Source: Pseudomonas massiliensis (GTDB taxonomy: Bacteria; Pseudomonadota; Gammaproteobacteria; Pseudomonadales; Pseudomonadaceae). Taken from it: DNA of 64,000 nt. This document shows positions 17,011-26,684 of the stretch, one piece after another. The notes under the pieces were generated by a model. The model saw only the letters and a list, made by a program, of their open reading frames with translations. It made no database searches and was not told where the DNA came from. The DNA lies in contig NZ_CCYK01000007.1 in the NCBI RefSeq assembly GCF_000826105.1, forward strand, positions 1,922,001 through 1,986,000, read 5' to 3'. Made by a program: the position numbers and the translations under genes. Position 1 is the stretch's first letter. Each line of letters starts with the position of its first letter.

Positions 17011-19578
17011 TCAGGCCGTATGGTCCGTCTCGGCCGCCACGCCCAGCAGCTGCACTTGCGCAGTGGTATCGGACGATGCGAATACGAACTGATCATCGCT
17101 CAGGGTGTGGCTGTAATCCCCGACCAGGGTCACCTGGAACTTGTGACCATCGGCGTCCGCTTCGCTGCTGCGGACATAGGTCCGGTCGCTGCTGGCATTG
17201 TAGGTGACCTTGAGCGTGCCATCGGTACCATCCCCCAGCCCGGTAAAGCCCAGCGCCGAAACGTCGAGCAGGTCCCGCTGCACAGAGAAGTCGGTGATCA
17301 GGTCCGCGGAGCCGGCATAGCTATCGCCAACGCTGTCGAAGCGGAACGTATCGGCGCCCGAACCACCCGTCAGGCGATCGCTGCCCGCCCCACCCACCAG
17401 CAGGTCGTCACTAACGCTGCCGCCAAGGGTGTCGTTGCCCGCCAGCCCATACAGGCTGTCATCGCCCCAGTCCCCATAGAGAGTATCGGCGGTGGACGTG
17501 CCACTGAGGTCAAGATGAGGAATGGGTTGCGAGCTGTCCGTCTGGGTGCTGTCCGGGTTAGCGAACAGGACATTGGTCGCGGTAAGGTCGTAGAGGTGAT
17601 TGCCCTTGAGCAGGATCTCGAAACGGTTGCCATTGGCGTCCGGCTCCAGGGACTTGAGCGCGGTATAGTCACCAGCCAGGTTCAGGACCACCTTGAGTGT
17701 ACCGTCATAACCGTTGCCCAACCCGGTGAAGCCCAGGGCGGTGAGATCAATGCGGTCGTGGCCATTGCTGTTGAAATCGACGATAAGGTCGCGCTGCGCA
17801 TAGCTGCCGCTGGCATCGTTGCGGTAGCTGTCGCTCAGACTGGTGTAGACGAAGGTATCCGCGCCGGAGCCGCCGGTAAGGGTGTCGCCGCCGCTGCCGC
17901 CCAGCAAGCGATCGGCGCCGCCATCACCGGAGAGCGAATCGCGACCCGCCGCGCCGGCCAGAGTATCGTCGGCGGTGGTGCCCACCAGGGTATCGTTGTG
18001 GGCGGTCCCCGTAGTGAGGCTGAAGAAGTTGTCCGCCCCCAGGGTAGCCAGGTGATTGCCGCTCAAGGCAAGTTGGAAGCGATTGCCGTCAGCATCGGCA
18101 TCCAGGCTGGAGAGATAGGTCGTATCGGTCTTGGCGTTATAAGTGACCTTGAGCGTCCCATTGTGACCATTGCCAAGCCCGGTCAGGCCCAGGGCAGTCA
18201 GATCCAGGCGATCACGGGCATCGTCGAAATCGCTGATGCGGTCGACGTAGGAGGTGTTGCCGGCCCGGTAGCTGTCACTGACCTGGCTGAACCGGAACAC
18301 GTCGCTACCGCTACCGCCGGTGAGCTGATCGGCCCCCGCGCCGCCGCTGATCACATCATCACCGGCCGCCCCGTTGATACGGTCGTTGCCATCGCCGCCG
18401 GAAATGAGTTCGGCCGAACGGCTTCCGTTCAGGGCATCGGCACTTGCGCTGCCTCGTAGAATCAGCACATCGCTATTGTTGGTGACCTGGCTCTCGCTAC
18501 CGACCGCGTTGATGTCGCCCGCCTGGGCGCCGTTGATCACGTTGCCGAAGATCAGGCTGCCATCCACTCCGGCGCTGTTGGAAGGGATCTCGGCCACGCC
18601 CCAGGTCGCGTTGGCCCCGCCGGTGATGATGTTGTCGTAGACGAAGTTCTGGCTGCCATTGGTCGTGCCCTGACTGCGGATGGCCACTTCCGCGGTGGCC
18701 CCGGCCTGAGCATTGTCATGGATGATGTTGTCGGCGACTTCCACATGAGTCGTACCCTGCAGGTCTACCCCGGAACCGCCGTTGTCATGGATCTCCATGC
18801 GATAGACGCCGCCATACTCAATGCCGCGCACACGCACCCCATCGCCGCCATTTTCCGACACGCTGCCGCCGATGACACTGAAGTAACCGGTGTCCACGCC
18901 ATTTTCGTTATGGACGTAGATACCGTCGGCGCCATTGCCGGAAGCGATGTTGTCGGCCAGGGACAGCGCTTCGCTGCCCAGCACCACGTTGATCCCGTTG
19001 CGTTCGTTGTTCAGCGCCTGGTTGTCCTGGAACGTCAGCGCCGGCAGCGACCCGCCCAGGGAAAATCCATCCAGGCCGTTGTTACTGGCGGTACTGTTAC
19101 GCACGGTGAGGTTGACTGCCGCGCTGGACAGGTCGAAGCCGTTGCCACTGAAACCAGTGGCGGTTACCCCATCGAGCACCAGGTTGGTCACGCTGTTGGC
19201 GCCACTTTGCGACCAGCCACTGACCTGCCCGCCGTCATTGGCCTGGCTGCCATCGAGGGTCAGGTTGCTGACCTGGGCATCGCGAAGGGTGCCGCCCGCC
19301 GCTACGCCGAGCAGAGAGGTGGTATTGCCATCCGCGCTGTCGGCCAGCTTGAGGACGGTATCTCCGGCACCGTCCCCGCTCAGCACCACGTTGCTCTTCA
19401 GCGCCAGGGCATTGCCGGAACCGTCACTGTCAGATACCACCCAGGTGCCACTGGGCACGTAGACCTTGCCCCCGCCGGCGGCCGCGGCGGCGTTGATGGC
19501 TTTCTGGATTGCCGCGGTGTCGTCGGTAGTGCCGTCGCCCTTGGCGCCATAGTCACGGATATCGAATACGTCGGTCAT
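17011..19578 (-). CDS. AlgE-like RTX protein with degenerate epimerase active site
   Basis: Secreted 855-aa protein with the AlgE plan: parallel beta-helix A-module (about 1-375; FDIRDYGAKGDGTTDDTAAI start) followed by three calcium-binding R-modules (each LTGG-x-GADTF to the DNxF end) and an acidic tail; no Sec signal. The four AlgE catalytic residues are Tyr149, His154, Asp178 and Arg195; Asp152 is also conserved. Here the Tyr, His and Asp178 positions are Asn146, Ser151 and Gly175, and the DPHE box reads DLSS. Only the Asp152 and Arg195 equivalents remain. Azotobacter AlgY is a known A-R protein without detected epimerase activity. Likely inactive on alginate or changed in substrate. Confidence 0.88.
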   Translation of the reverse strand: MTDVFDIRDYGAKGDGTTDDTAAIQKAINAAAAAGGGKVYVPSGTWVVSDSDGSGNALALKSNVVLSGDGAGDTVLKLADSADGNTTSLLGVAAGGTLRDAQVSNLTLDGSQANDGGQVSGWSQSGANSVTNLVLDGVTATGFSGNGFDLSSAAVNLTVRNSTASNNGLDGFSLGGSLPALTFQDNQALNNERNGINVVLGSEALSLADNIASGNGADGIYVHNENGVDTGYFSVIGGSVSENGGDGVRVRGIEYGGVYRMEIHDNGGSGVDLQGTTHVEVADNIIHDNAQAGATAEVAIRSQGTTNGSQNFVYDNIITGGANATWGVAEIPSNSAGVDGSLIFGNVINGAQAGDINAVGSESQVTNNSDVLILRGSASADALNGSRSAELISGGDGNDRINGAAGDDVISGGAGADQLTGGSGSDVFRFSQVSDSYRAGNTSYVDRISDFDDARDRLDLTALGLTGLGNGHNGTLKVTYNAKTDTTYLSSLDADADGNRFQLALSGNHLATLGADNFFSLTTGTAHNDTLVGTTADDTLAGAAGRDSLSGDGGADRLLGGSGGDTLTGGSGADTFVYTSLSDSYRNDASGSYAQRDLIVDFNSNGHDRIDLTALGFTGLGNGYDGTLKVVLNLAGDYTALKSLEPDANGNRFEILLKGNHLYDLTATNVLFANPDSTQTDSSQPIPHLDLSGTSTADTLYGDWGDDSLYGLAGNDTLGGSVSDDLLVGGAGSDRLTGGSGADTFRFDSVGDSYAGSADLITDFSVQRDLLDVSALGFTGLGDGTDGTLKVTYNASSDRTYVRSSEADADGHKFQVTLVGDYSHTLSDDQFVFASSDTTAQVQLLGVAAETDHTA

Positions 19579-19796
19579 GCAGTGCTCCTGTCAAGGTACT
19601 GAAGTCGAAGCGCGGTCGGCTGGGCGTCCCGGTTTCGGATTCACGAAACCATCTGACCGAGCGCTGCCTCTATAGTTGGATAAGCATAGGCCACATCCGA
19701 CAAAACGAAGTCTGAATGCCGTCCCTGCGCCCTGTTATGATGGCGCTGCCCGAGGTTTCACTCCTTCCTGCTCGCTCAATACGGACTTTCGCTTCG

Positions 19797-22418
19797 ATGA
19801 TCCAAGACCCAGCTGTGGCCGCCGCCACAGGTAGCATCGAATTCCTCAACGCCGGGGCCGAGCTCGGCCGACTGATTCGCGATCATGACTGGACAGCCAG
19901 CGGCCTGGGCCCGCTGGAACAGTGGCCGCAAAGCCTCAAAAGCATCACGGCGCTCTTGCTGGCCTCGCCGGTACCCATGGTGCTGCTGTGGGGCCCCAGG
20001 GGCATCATGATCTACAACGATGCCTATTCGGGCTTCGCCGGCGGTCGTCATCCCTGGCTCCTGGGCACCGCAGTGCGCGAGGGCTGGCGGGAAGTGGCCG
20101 ACTTCAACGATAACGTCATGCGTCAAGGGCTGGCGGGCAGGACGCTGGCCTACAAGGACCAGGAGCTCACCCTGCACCGCAACGGCCGCCCCGAGCAGGT
20201 ATGGATGGACCTGGACTATTCGCCGGTCTATGACGAAAGCGGACAACCGGCCGGGGTGATCGCCATCGTGGTGGAAACCACTCAGCGGGTACTGTTCCGG
20301 CGCAACCTGCAGCACAGCGAAGAACGCCTGCGTGCGCTGGTGAACGCTACCTCGGACGTGACCTACCGACTGTCGCCCGACTGGCGGGAAATGCGGCAGC
20401 TCGATGGCAAGGGCTCGCTCCAGGATGTGAGCGAGCCGAACCGCGACTGGTTGCACACCTACATCGAGCCTTCAGCTCGGCCCCGGGTGCAGATGACCAT
20501 CGAGCACTGCATCCGCACCAAGACCAGCTTCAATCTCGAGCATCCCGTGCGCCGCCCGGATGGCAGCCTCGGCTGGTTCCATTCTCGCGCGGTACCGCTG
20601 TTCGATGACCGAGGCGAGATCATCGAATGGTTCGGCGCGGCCACGGATATCAGCGCGCGCCGTGAGGCCGAGGAGACCTTGCGGGCCAACGAGGCCCGGC
20701 TGCGCTTTCTCGACGCCCTGGCCAAGGAGTCCATGCGCAGCGACGATGCCGACGTGATCATGGCGATCACCACACGCATGCTTGGCGAGCACCTGCGCAT
20801 CTCTGTCTGCGCCTATGCCGACATGGACCCCGACCAGGATGGCTTCACCATACGCGGCAACTGGCATGCGCAGGGAAGCGCCAGCATCGTCGGCCATTAC
20901 CGCCTGGCCAGCTTTGGCAAACTCGCCGTAAAGAACCTGCGCGCCGGCCTGCCATTGATCCTCGAGGACAACGCGGCTCAGTTGCCCCCGGAGGAAGCCG
21001 AGGCATTCCTCAGCATCGGCCTGGGCGCCACCATCTGCATGCCGCTGGTCAAGGAAGGTCGGCTGATCGCACTGATGGCCATCCACGACCGCCAACCGCG
21101 GCAATGGTCGTCTCAAGAGCTGAGCCTGCTTTCCGAAGTGACGGAACGCTCTTGGGCGCACATCGAGCGCGGTCGCGCTGAAGCCCAGCGGCGCGCGGGC
21201 GAAGAGCGTTTCCGGCAGGATCTGGAAGCGCGGGTAGCCGAGCGGACCGAAGCCCTGCGAATCAGCGAAGCCAACATCCGGCGAACCGAGCAGGCCCTGC
21301 ACCAGGCGCAGAAGATGGAAGCCCTGGGCAACCTCACCGGCGGCATCGCCCATGACTTCAACAATCTGCTCATGGCGGTGCTGGGAAGCCTGGAGCTGTT
21401 GCGCCGCCGCCTACCCGACGATCCTGCCTTGGCCCGCTTGCTGAACAACGCCAAGGCCGGCGCCGAAAGGGGCGCCGCCCTCATTGCTCGAATGCTGGCC
21501 TTCGCCCGGCGCCAGGAGTTGCGCGCCGAGGCCGTGGAGTTGGGCCAGCTGGTGGCCGGAATGGCCGAATTGCTCCAGCGCTCCCTGGGCCCCACCGTGG
21601 AGCTGGAGACAGCCTTCGACGCGCTCCCGGCATGGGTACGCACTGATTCCAACCAGCTGGAAGCAGCCCTGCTCAACCTGGCGGTCAATGCGCGGGATGC
21701 CATGGGCGGCCAGGGTAAGATCAGCATCAGTGCGCGAGCCCATCGCATAGGGGTTGCGGAGGGCCCGCTGGCGGCCGGGGACTACTGGTGCCTATGCGTG
21801 TCCGATACAGGCGAGGGCATGGACGAGCAGACGCTCAAGCGCGCCATCGAGCCCTTCTTCACAACCAAGGGTATCGGCAAGGGGACCGGGCTGGGTTTGT
21901 CCATGGTGCTCGGGCTGGCCGAGCAATGCGGGGGCACCCTGCGCCTGCATAGCCGGCATGGAGTCGGTACCACCGCGGAAATATGGCTGCCGGCCAGCCA
22001 GCCGCCAGAGCCCAACGCCTCGCTGGGGCAGATTGAGGACGACCCCGAGGGCGACAGGTTCGCGCGCAGCCTGCGCATCCTTACGGTCGACGACGACGAG
22101 CTGGTGCTGACCAACACCGTGGAAATGCTCAAGGAGCATGGTCACCAGGTGCAGCCGGCGGCCTCGGCCCGTGAAGCCCTTGCGTTCATGGAGCAATCCG
22201 AGTACGACCTGCTGATCACCGACCATGCCATGCCGCACATGACCGGCGCGCAACTGGCGGCCAAGGTGCGAGAGCAGCGCCCTGACCTGCCGATGATCCT
22301 GATGTCGGGCTACGCCGACGTAGCCCCCGGCCAGACCCCGGACATTCCAAGAGTGGCAAAGCCATTCTCCCAGGCGCGGCTCATGGAAGCGGTCAATGAG
22401 GTGATGCGAAGGACATGA
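19797..22418 (+). CDS. PAS-GAF hybrid histidine kinase
   Basis: Cytoplasmic sensor kinase of about 873 aa. N-terminal PAS-like domain begins in the common form LIRDHDWTASGLGPLEQWP. Next are a second PAS (about 175-300), a GAF domain (about 320-470), coiled coil, HisKA (GGIAHDFNNLL, His near 518), HATPase (DTGEGMDEQT, GTGLGLSM) and a receiver (VDDDEL, LLITDHAMPHMTG, AKPF). ATG 19797 fits the family N-terminus; the frame is open to ATG 19716 but that part has no homology-like sequence. Its stop codon lies at the left border of the triplicated 216-bp repeat. Divergent from the AlgE-like gene. Confidence 0.9.
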   Translation: MIQDPAVAAATGSIEFLNAGAELGRLIRDHDWTASGLGPLEQWPQSLKSITALLLASPVPMVLLWGPRGIMIYNDAYSGFAGGRHPWLLGTAVREGWREVADFNDNVMRQGLAGRTLAYKDQELTLHRNGRPEQVWMDLDYSPVYDESGQPAGVIAIVVETTQRVLFRRNLQHSEERLRALVNATSDVTYRLSPDWREMRQLDGKGSLQDVSEPNRDWLHTYIEPSARPRVQMTIEHCIRTKTSFNLEHPVRRPDGSLGWFHSRAVPLFDDRGEIIEWFGAATDISARREAEETLRANEARLRFLDALAKESMRSDDADVIMAITTRMLGEHLRISVCAYADMDPDQDGFTIRGNWHAQGSASIVGHYRLASFGKLAVKNLRAGLPLILEDNAAQLPPEEAEAFLSIGLGATICMPLVKEGRLIALMAIHDRQPRQWSSQELSLLSEVTERSWAHIERGRAEAQRRAGEERFRQDLEARVAERTEALRISEANIRRTEQALHQAQKMEALGNLTGGIAHDFNNLLMAVLGSLELLRRRLPDDPALARLLNNAKAGAERGAALIARMLAFARRQELRAEAVELGQLVAGMAELLQRSLGPTVELETAFDALPAWVRTDSNQLEAALLNLAVNARDAMGGQGKISISARAHRIGVAEGPLAAGDYWCLCVSDTGEGMDEQTLKRAIEPFFTTKGIGKGTGLGLSMVLGLAEQCGGTLRLHSRHGVGTTAEIWLPASQPPEPNASLGQIEDDPEGDRFARSLRILTVDDDELVLTNTVEMLKEHGHQVQPAASAREALAFMEQSEYDLLITDHAMPHMTGAQLAAKVREQRPDLPMILMSGYADVAPGQTPDIPRVAKPFSQARLMEAVNEVMRRT

Positions 22419-23058
22419 CCCTGAAGGTGCGCCTCGGACAGCGAGGTGATTTCGGTGAGAGCTAGCGCGAGCTAGCGAAAAGGTTTTCTGATCGAGCACG
22501 ATTCGTCAGCTGCGCTGACTCCCACAGGCTGAACTGAACCCCATTTGCTGGACGCCTCGTAGCCAACACATGGAGTCTGGCCCAGCCTTCAGCGCTGCTT
22601 GAGCCGGTCGATGATCACGGCCAGCAGGACATGACCCTGAAAGTGCGCCTCGGACAGCGAGGTGATCTCGGTGGGAGCTAGCGCGAGCTAGCGAAAAGGC
22701 TTTCTGATCGAGCACGATTCGTCAGCTGCGCTGACTCCCACCGGCTGAACTGAACCCCATTTGCTGGGCGCCTCGTAGCCAACACATGGAGTCTGGCCCA
22801 GCCTTCAGCGCTGCTTGAGCCGGTCGATGATCACGGCCAGCAGGACATGACCCTAAAGGTGCGCCTCGGACAGCGAGGTGATCTCGGTGGGAGCTAGCGC
22901 GAGCTAGCGAAAAGGCTTTCTGATCGAGCACGATTCGTCAGCTGCGCTGACTCCCACCGGCTGAACTGAACCCCATTTGCTGGACGCCTCGTAGCCAACA
23001 CATGGGGCCTGGCCCAGCCTTCAGCGCTGCTTGAGCCGGTCGATGATCACGGCCAGCA
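22411..23058. repeat. Three tandem copies of a 216-bp segment
   Basis: Units at 22411-22626, 22627-22842 and 22843-23058 are nearly identical, with a handful of substitutions. Each runs from the last codons of the hybrid kinase (GGACATGA) to the last 38 bases of araH. The duplicated block is therefore the whole intergenic region of two convergent genes plus both gene ends; both outer genes stay intact. Each unit has hairpins CCTCG-N5-CGAGG, GCTAGC-GCGA-GCTAGC (22461-22476 and +216, +432) and GTCAGC-TGC-GCTGAC (22505-22519 and +216, +432). The GGTGGGAGC...GCGAAAAGG surround resembles Pseudomonas REP elements. Frames inside are not genes. Confidence 0.92.
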
Positions 23059-23989
23059 ACAGGATGGTGCCGCGGATCACATACTGATAGAAGGTATCGA
23101 TGTTCTTCAGGTTCATGGCGTTTTCGATGATGGCCAGGATCAACACTCCGGCGATCACATGACGCATCATGCCGATACCACCGGCCAGGGACACCCCGCC
23201 CAGCACGCAAGCGGAGATCACCGTCAGCTCGAAGCCCTGCCCGATCATGGGCTGGCCCGAGGTCATCCGCGACGCCAGCACCACCCCAGCCAGGGCGCCG
23301 ATCAGCCCATGCACGGCGAAAATCACGATCTTGGTGCGGTCCACCGCCACGCCAGCCAGGCGAGCCGCCTCTTGGTTGCCGCCTATGGCCATGGTGTTGC
23401 GTCCGTAGGTGGTGTAGTTCAACAGCCAGCCGAAGAACAGGAAGCATACCAGGGTGATCACGATGGGCACCGGCACCCCGAACAACTGCCCGTTGCCGAA
23501 CACGAAGAAGTTCTCTTCTATCACCCCCACGGCCTTGCCGTTGGAGAAGATATAGGCCAGGCCGCGCACGATCTGCATGGTCGCCAAGGTGGTGATCAGG
23601 GCGTTTATCCGCAGCTTGGCGATCACGATTCCATTGATCAGGCCCACGATCAGGCCCATGCCCAGGGCCGCGCCCACGCCGTAAGCCACGCTGCCCGTGT
23701 CACGCATGACCACGGCGGCGATCACCCCGGCGCAGGCGATGACCGACCCTACGGAAAGGTCAAAATGCCCCGAGGCCAGGCAGAACAGCATGGTGCAGGC
23801 CGCGATGCCTGTGGTCGAAATCGCCAACCCTAGCCCGCGCATATTCAAGGGCGAAAGGAAGTTGTCGATGAAGATGGCGGAGCCGGCGAAGATCGCTACA
23901 GCGGCCAGGAGCATGACCCAGTCGTCCAGAAAGCGGCGCATGTTCAGGCGGTGGCTGGATATCAAAGGGGTCTGGGGTACGCTAGCCAT
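23021..23989 (-). CDS. araH: L-arabinose ABC transporter permease
   Basis: Inner-membrane permease of 322 aa with about eight to ten hydrophobic helices. Very close in sequence to E. coli AraH: MLFCLASGHFDLSVGSVIACAG, INALITTLATMQIVRGLAYI, YGRNTMAIGGNQEAARLAGV, ISACVLGGVSLAGGIG. It ends ...IIDRLKQR. Last gene of the lactonase-araF-araG-araH run; its start overlaps the end of araG by 8 bp. Its final 38 bases are the right edge of the triplicated repeat. Confidence 0.94.
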   Translation of the reverse strand: MASVPQTPLISSHRLNMRRFLDDWVMLLAAVAIFAGSAIFIDNFLSPLNMRGLGLAISTTGIAACTMLFCLASGHFDLSVGSVIACAGVIAAVVMRDTGSVAYGVGAALGMGLIVGLINGIVIAKLRINALITTLATMQIVRGLAYIFSNGKAVGVIEENFFVFGNGQLFGVPVPIVITLVCFLFFGWLLNYTTYGRNTMAIGGNQEAARLAGVAVDRTKIVIFAVHGLIGALAGVVLASRMTSGQPMIGQGFELTVISACVLGGVSLAGGIGMMRHVIAGVLILAIIENAMNLKNIDTFYQYVIRGTILLLAVIIDRLKQR

Positions 23990-25532
23990 GGTTCACCTCT
24001 TGTTCTGAAGCCGCGCGGGCGCCGGGCAGGGCCAACTGCAGCAGGCGGGACTCATTGATCTGTTCACGCGGGAGTTCGCCGGTGATCGCGCCTTCGCACA
24101 TCACCGCCACACGGTCGGAAATGCCGATCACTTCCATCAGGTCGCTGGAGACCACAATCACCGCCACCCCGCTGGCCGCCAGGTTGTGGATGATCTGGTA
24201 GATCTCCGATTTGGCGCCGATGTCGATGCCCCGAGTGGGCTCGTCGAGCAGGAGGACGTTCATGGGCAGCGAGAGCCAGCGGCCAAGAATCGCCTTTTGC
24301 TGGTTGCCGCCGGAGAGATACAGGATGGCCTGGTCCGCCGATGGCGTTTTCACGTTGAGCGCTCGAATCTGCCGCTCGGCATTGTCCCGCTCCCAGCGGC
24401 CGCGCAGCAGCCAGCCCATACGGGAATGGCGCGGCCGGGCCCCGATATTGATGTTCTCGCCAACGCTGGCCAGCGGCACGATACCTTCCTTCTTACGATC
24501 TTCAGGGCAAAGAAGGATGCCGGCCTGGATCGCGTCACGGGGTGTAGCCAGGCGCAGCGCCTTCCCGTCCAGGCTCAGGCTGCCAGCGCTGGCGGGGGTC
24601 AGCCCGCTGATCAGGCGCAGCAGTTCGGTGCGTCCCGCCCCGACCAGTCCGAAGAAGCCCAGCACTTCGCCGCGGTGAGCCTGGAAGCTCGCCGGCTGGC
24701 GGACCCCCGGGCCGAGCAAGCCATTGACCGCCAGCGCTACATCGCCTCGCGGCCGCGATCGGTAGTTGTAGATATCCTGGATGTCCCGGCCGACCATGCA
24801 GGTCACCAGCTTGTCGTGACTGAGCACAGACATGTCTTCGAAGGTCTGGACATGGCGGCCGTCCTTGAACACCGTCACCGCGTCACAGATACGGAAAATC
24901 TCTTCCATGCGGTGGGATACGTACAGGACCACCCTGCCTTCGTCCCGCAGCCGACCAATGATGCCCATCAGGCGGTCGATCTCTCGGGCAGACAGGCTAC
25001 TGGTAGGCTCGTCGAAGGCGATCACCCGGGCATCGTGAGATAACGCCTTGGCGATTTCCACCAGCTGGCGCTGACCAAGGGACAGATCCCCCAGGCGGGT
25101 GTCGGGATGGATTTCCTCAGCCAGCCCCTGCAGGAGGGCCTGAGCGCGCTGACGCATGGCGCGGCGATTGACGATGCCCAGGCGAGCCGGGAAGTGTCCC
25201 AGGAGCAGGTTCTCCGCCACGCTCATCTCCGGCACCAGGTGCAGCTCCTGGTGGATCACCGCGATGCCGCTGGCCAGGCTGTCGGCAGCGTTGCGGAATT
25301 TCAGGGCACGCTCGCCCAGGCGCAGTTCGCCTTCGGAGGGGATGTAGGCACCCCCAAGGATCTTCAGCAGCGTGGATTTTCCGGCGCCGTTCTCACCCAT
25401 CAGGGCATGCACCTGGCCGGGCCAGGCGGTGAAGTTGATGTCCGCCAGGGCGCGCACGCCCGGGAACTGTTTGCCGATGCCCTTGAAGGAAAGCGCTTCA
25501 GCGGTCCCGGCCTGGGTTGCGGTCGACAACAT
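23982..25532 (-). CDS. araG: L-arabinose ABC transporter ATP-binding protein
   Basis: Cytoplasmic ATPase of about 516 aa with two fused ABC domains, as in AraG/RbsA/MglA. First domain has Walker A GENGAGKS and signature LSLGQRQLVEIAKAL; the second has the degenerate GLVGAGRTE, signature LSGGNQQKAILGRWL and Walker B VLLLDEPTRGID. ATG 25532 is chosen because GAGGAG lies nine bases upstream; a start at 25565 would overlap araF. It powers uptake with AraF and AraH. Confidence 0.94.
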   Translation of the reverse strand: MLSTATQAGTAEALSFKGIGKQFPGVRALADINFTAWPGQVHALMGENGAGKSTLLKILGGAYIPSEGELRLGERALKFRNAADSLASGIAVIHQELHLVPEMSVAENLLLGHFPARLGIVNRRAMRQRAQALLQGLAEEIHPDTRLGDLSLGQRQLVEIAKALSHDARVIAFDEPTSSLSAREIDRLMGIIGRLRDEGRVVLYVSHRMEEIFRICDAVTVFKDGRHVQTFEDMSVLSHDKLVTCMVGRDIQDIYNYRSRPRGDVALAVNGLLGPGVRQPASFQAHRGEVLGFFGLVGAGRTELLRLISGLTPASAGSLSLDGKALRLATPRDAIQAGILLCPEDRKKEGIVPLASVGENINIGARPRHSRMGWLLRGRWERDNAERQIRALNVKTPSADQAILYLSGGNQQKAILGRWLSLPMNVLLLDEPTRGIDIGAKSEIYQIIHNLAASGVAVIVVSSDLMEVIGISDRVAVMCEGAITGELPREQINESRLLQLALPGARAASEQEVNHG

Positions 25533-25555
25533 GGGAAAGCTCCTCGTCACCCGGG

Positions 25556-26560
25556 TCAGTTCCACAGGCCGATCTTCTCAAGCTCTTGCTTGAAGTTGGC
25601 TCGGGTAATGAGGGTCACTTCGTCCATGGCGGTGTATTTTGGCGGCTCCTTGCCCGTGGTGACCCATTCGAAGACCATGGTGGCGGTTCGCTCACCCTCG
25701 ATGTGCGGGCTAGGCAGCATCGAGCCGAAGAAACCGCTTTCCGGCTTTTTCAGCTCGCCGATCGCATCGGTACCGTTGATGCCGATGCCGATGACATTGG
25801 CCGCCTTGAAGCCCGCGCTCTCGGTGGCTCGCACACCGCCCAGCACCGTGTTGTCGTTCATGCCGCCGATGATGAGGTTCTTGGCCGCCGACGGCAGCTT
25901 GACCAGGGCCGAGTTGGTGGCGTCCATGCTGCCCGGAACGTCGAGGGTCTTCTGAGGCGCAAAGACGATATGGTCTTCCGGCATCCCCGCCTTCCTGAGC
26001 GCGTCCACCGAACCATCGGTGCGCTTCTTGCCGGTGTCGAGCTCGTTGTAGGTATTGATTACCGCGTAGGTATCCTTCCAGTCCCAGCCACGATTCTTGG
26101 CCTCGGTGGCCATGGCGGCGCCCTGCTTTTGGCCAACTTCAAAGGCCGCCATGCCAAGGTAAGGCACGTCCTCCATGAAATTGCCCTTGGCATCCACGAA
26201 GCGATCGTCCACCGCCATGACCTTCAGGTCATTGGCCTTGGCCTTGGCTACGATGGCCGGGCCGAGGGATACGTCCGGCGCGCAGATCACGAAACCCTTG
26301 GCACCGTTAGCCGCCAGGCTATCGATGGCCGCCAGGGTTTTTTCGCCATCCGGCACAGCGATCTTGAGCAGGGTAAAGCCCTTGTCCTTCGCCGCCTTCT
26401 CGGCGAATGCCCACTCGGTCTGGAACCAGGGCTCCTCGGGTTGCTTGACCAGAAAGCCGATCTTCACCGGATCAGCGGCGAGAGCCTGTCCAGCCCAGGA
26501 CAGCGCCGTTGCGGTTGCCACCGCCCCACAGAACACACGAAACCCTTTGATCAAAGGCAT
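25556..26560 (-). CDS. araF: L-arabinose periplasmic binding protein
   Basis: Periplasmic sugar-binding protein of 334 aa. Sec signal peptide about 1-28 (cleavage AQALA/ADP), then the AraF sequence: VKIGFLVKQPEEPWFQTEW, DDRFVDAKG, NELDTGKKRTDG, MNDNTVLGGVRA. This matches E. coli AraF in the ligand region better than galactose- or ribose-binding proteins. AAGGAG precedes the ATG. It lies 124 bp after the lactonase gene; the gap has a TTGACT element that could be an internal promoter. Confidence 0.93.
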   Translation of the reverse strand: MPLIKGFRVFCGAVATATALSWAGQALAADPVKIGFLVKQPEEPWFQTEWAFAEKAAKDKGFTLLKIAVPDGEKTLAAIDSLAANGAKGFVICAPDVSLGPAIVAKAKANDLKVMAVDDRFVDAKGNFMEDVPYLGMAAFEVGQKQGAAMATEAKNRGWDWKDTYAVINTYNELDTGKKRTDGSVDALRKAGMPEDHIVFAPQKTLDVPGSMDATNSALVKLPSAAKNLIIGGMNDNTVLGGVRATESAGFKAANVIGIGINGTDAIGELKKPESGFFGSMLPSPHIEGERTATMVFEWVTTGKEPPKYTAMDEVTLITRANFKQELEKIGLWN

Positions 26561-26684
26561 GGCTTACTCCTTGTTCTTGTTAGAAAAGCCGAGCGGCATG
26601 GGTGTTGACCCAGCACCGCGTTCAGTCAAGCACAGCCCGTTGGGCCATATGTAACGAAGTGTCACACCTGCAATTGCCCCAGGA

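Noticed and set aside
17020..18459. A 479-codon open frame opposite the AlgE-like gene
   Set aside because: Repeated Gly/Asp codons of the RTX region keep the antisense frame open. The product is a low-complexity Ala/Val/Ile pattern with no ribosome binding site.
22506..22931. Two identical-looking 69-codon minus frames in the repeats
   Set aside because: They exist only because the 216-bp unit is a multiple of three and lacks stops in that frame. They include duplicated araH end sequence read in another frame.
22411..23058. CRISPR array
   Set aside because: Direct tandem 216-bp units without alternating unique spacers and no cas genes.
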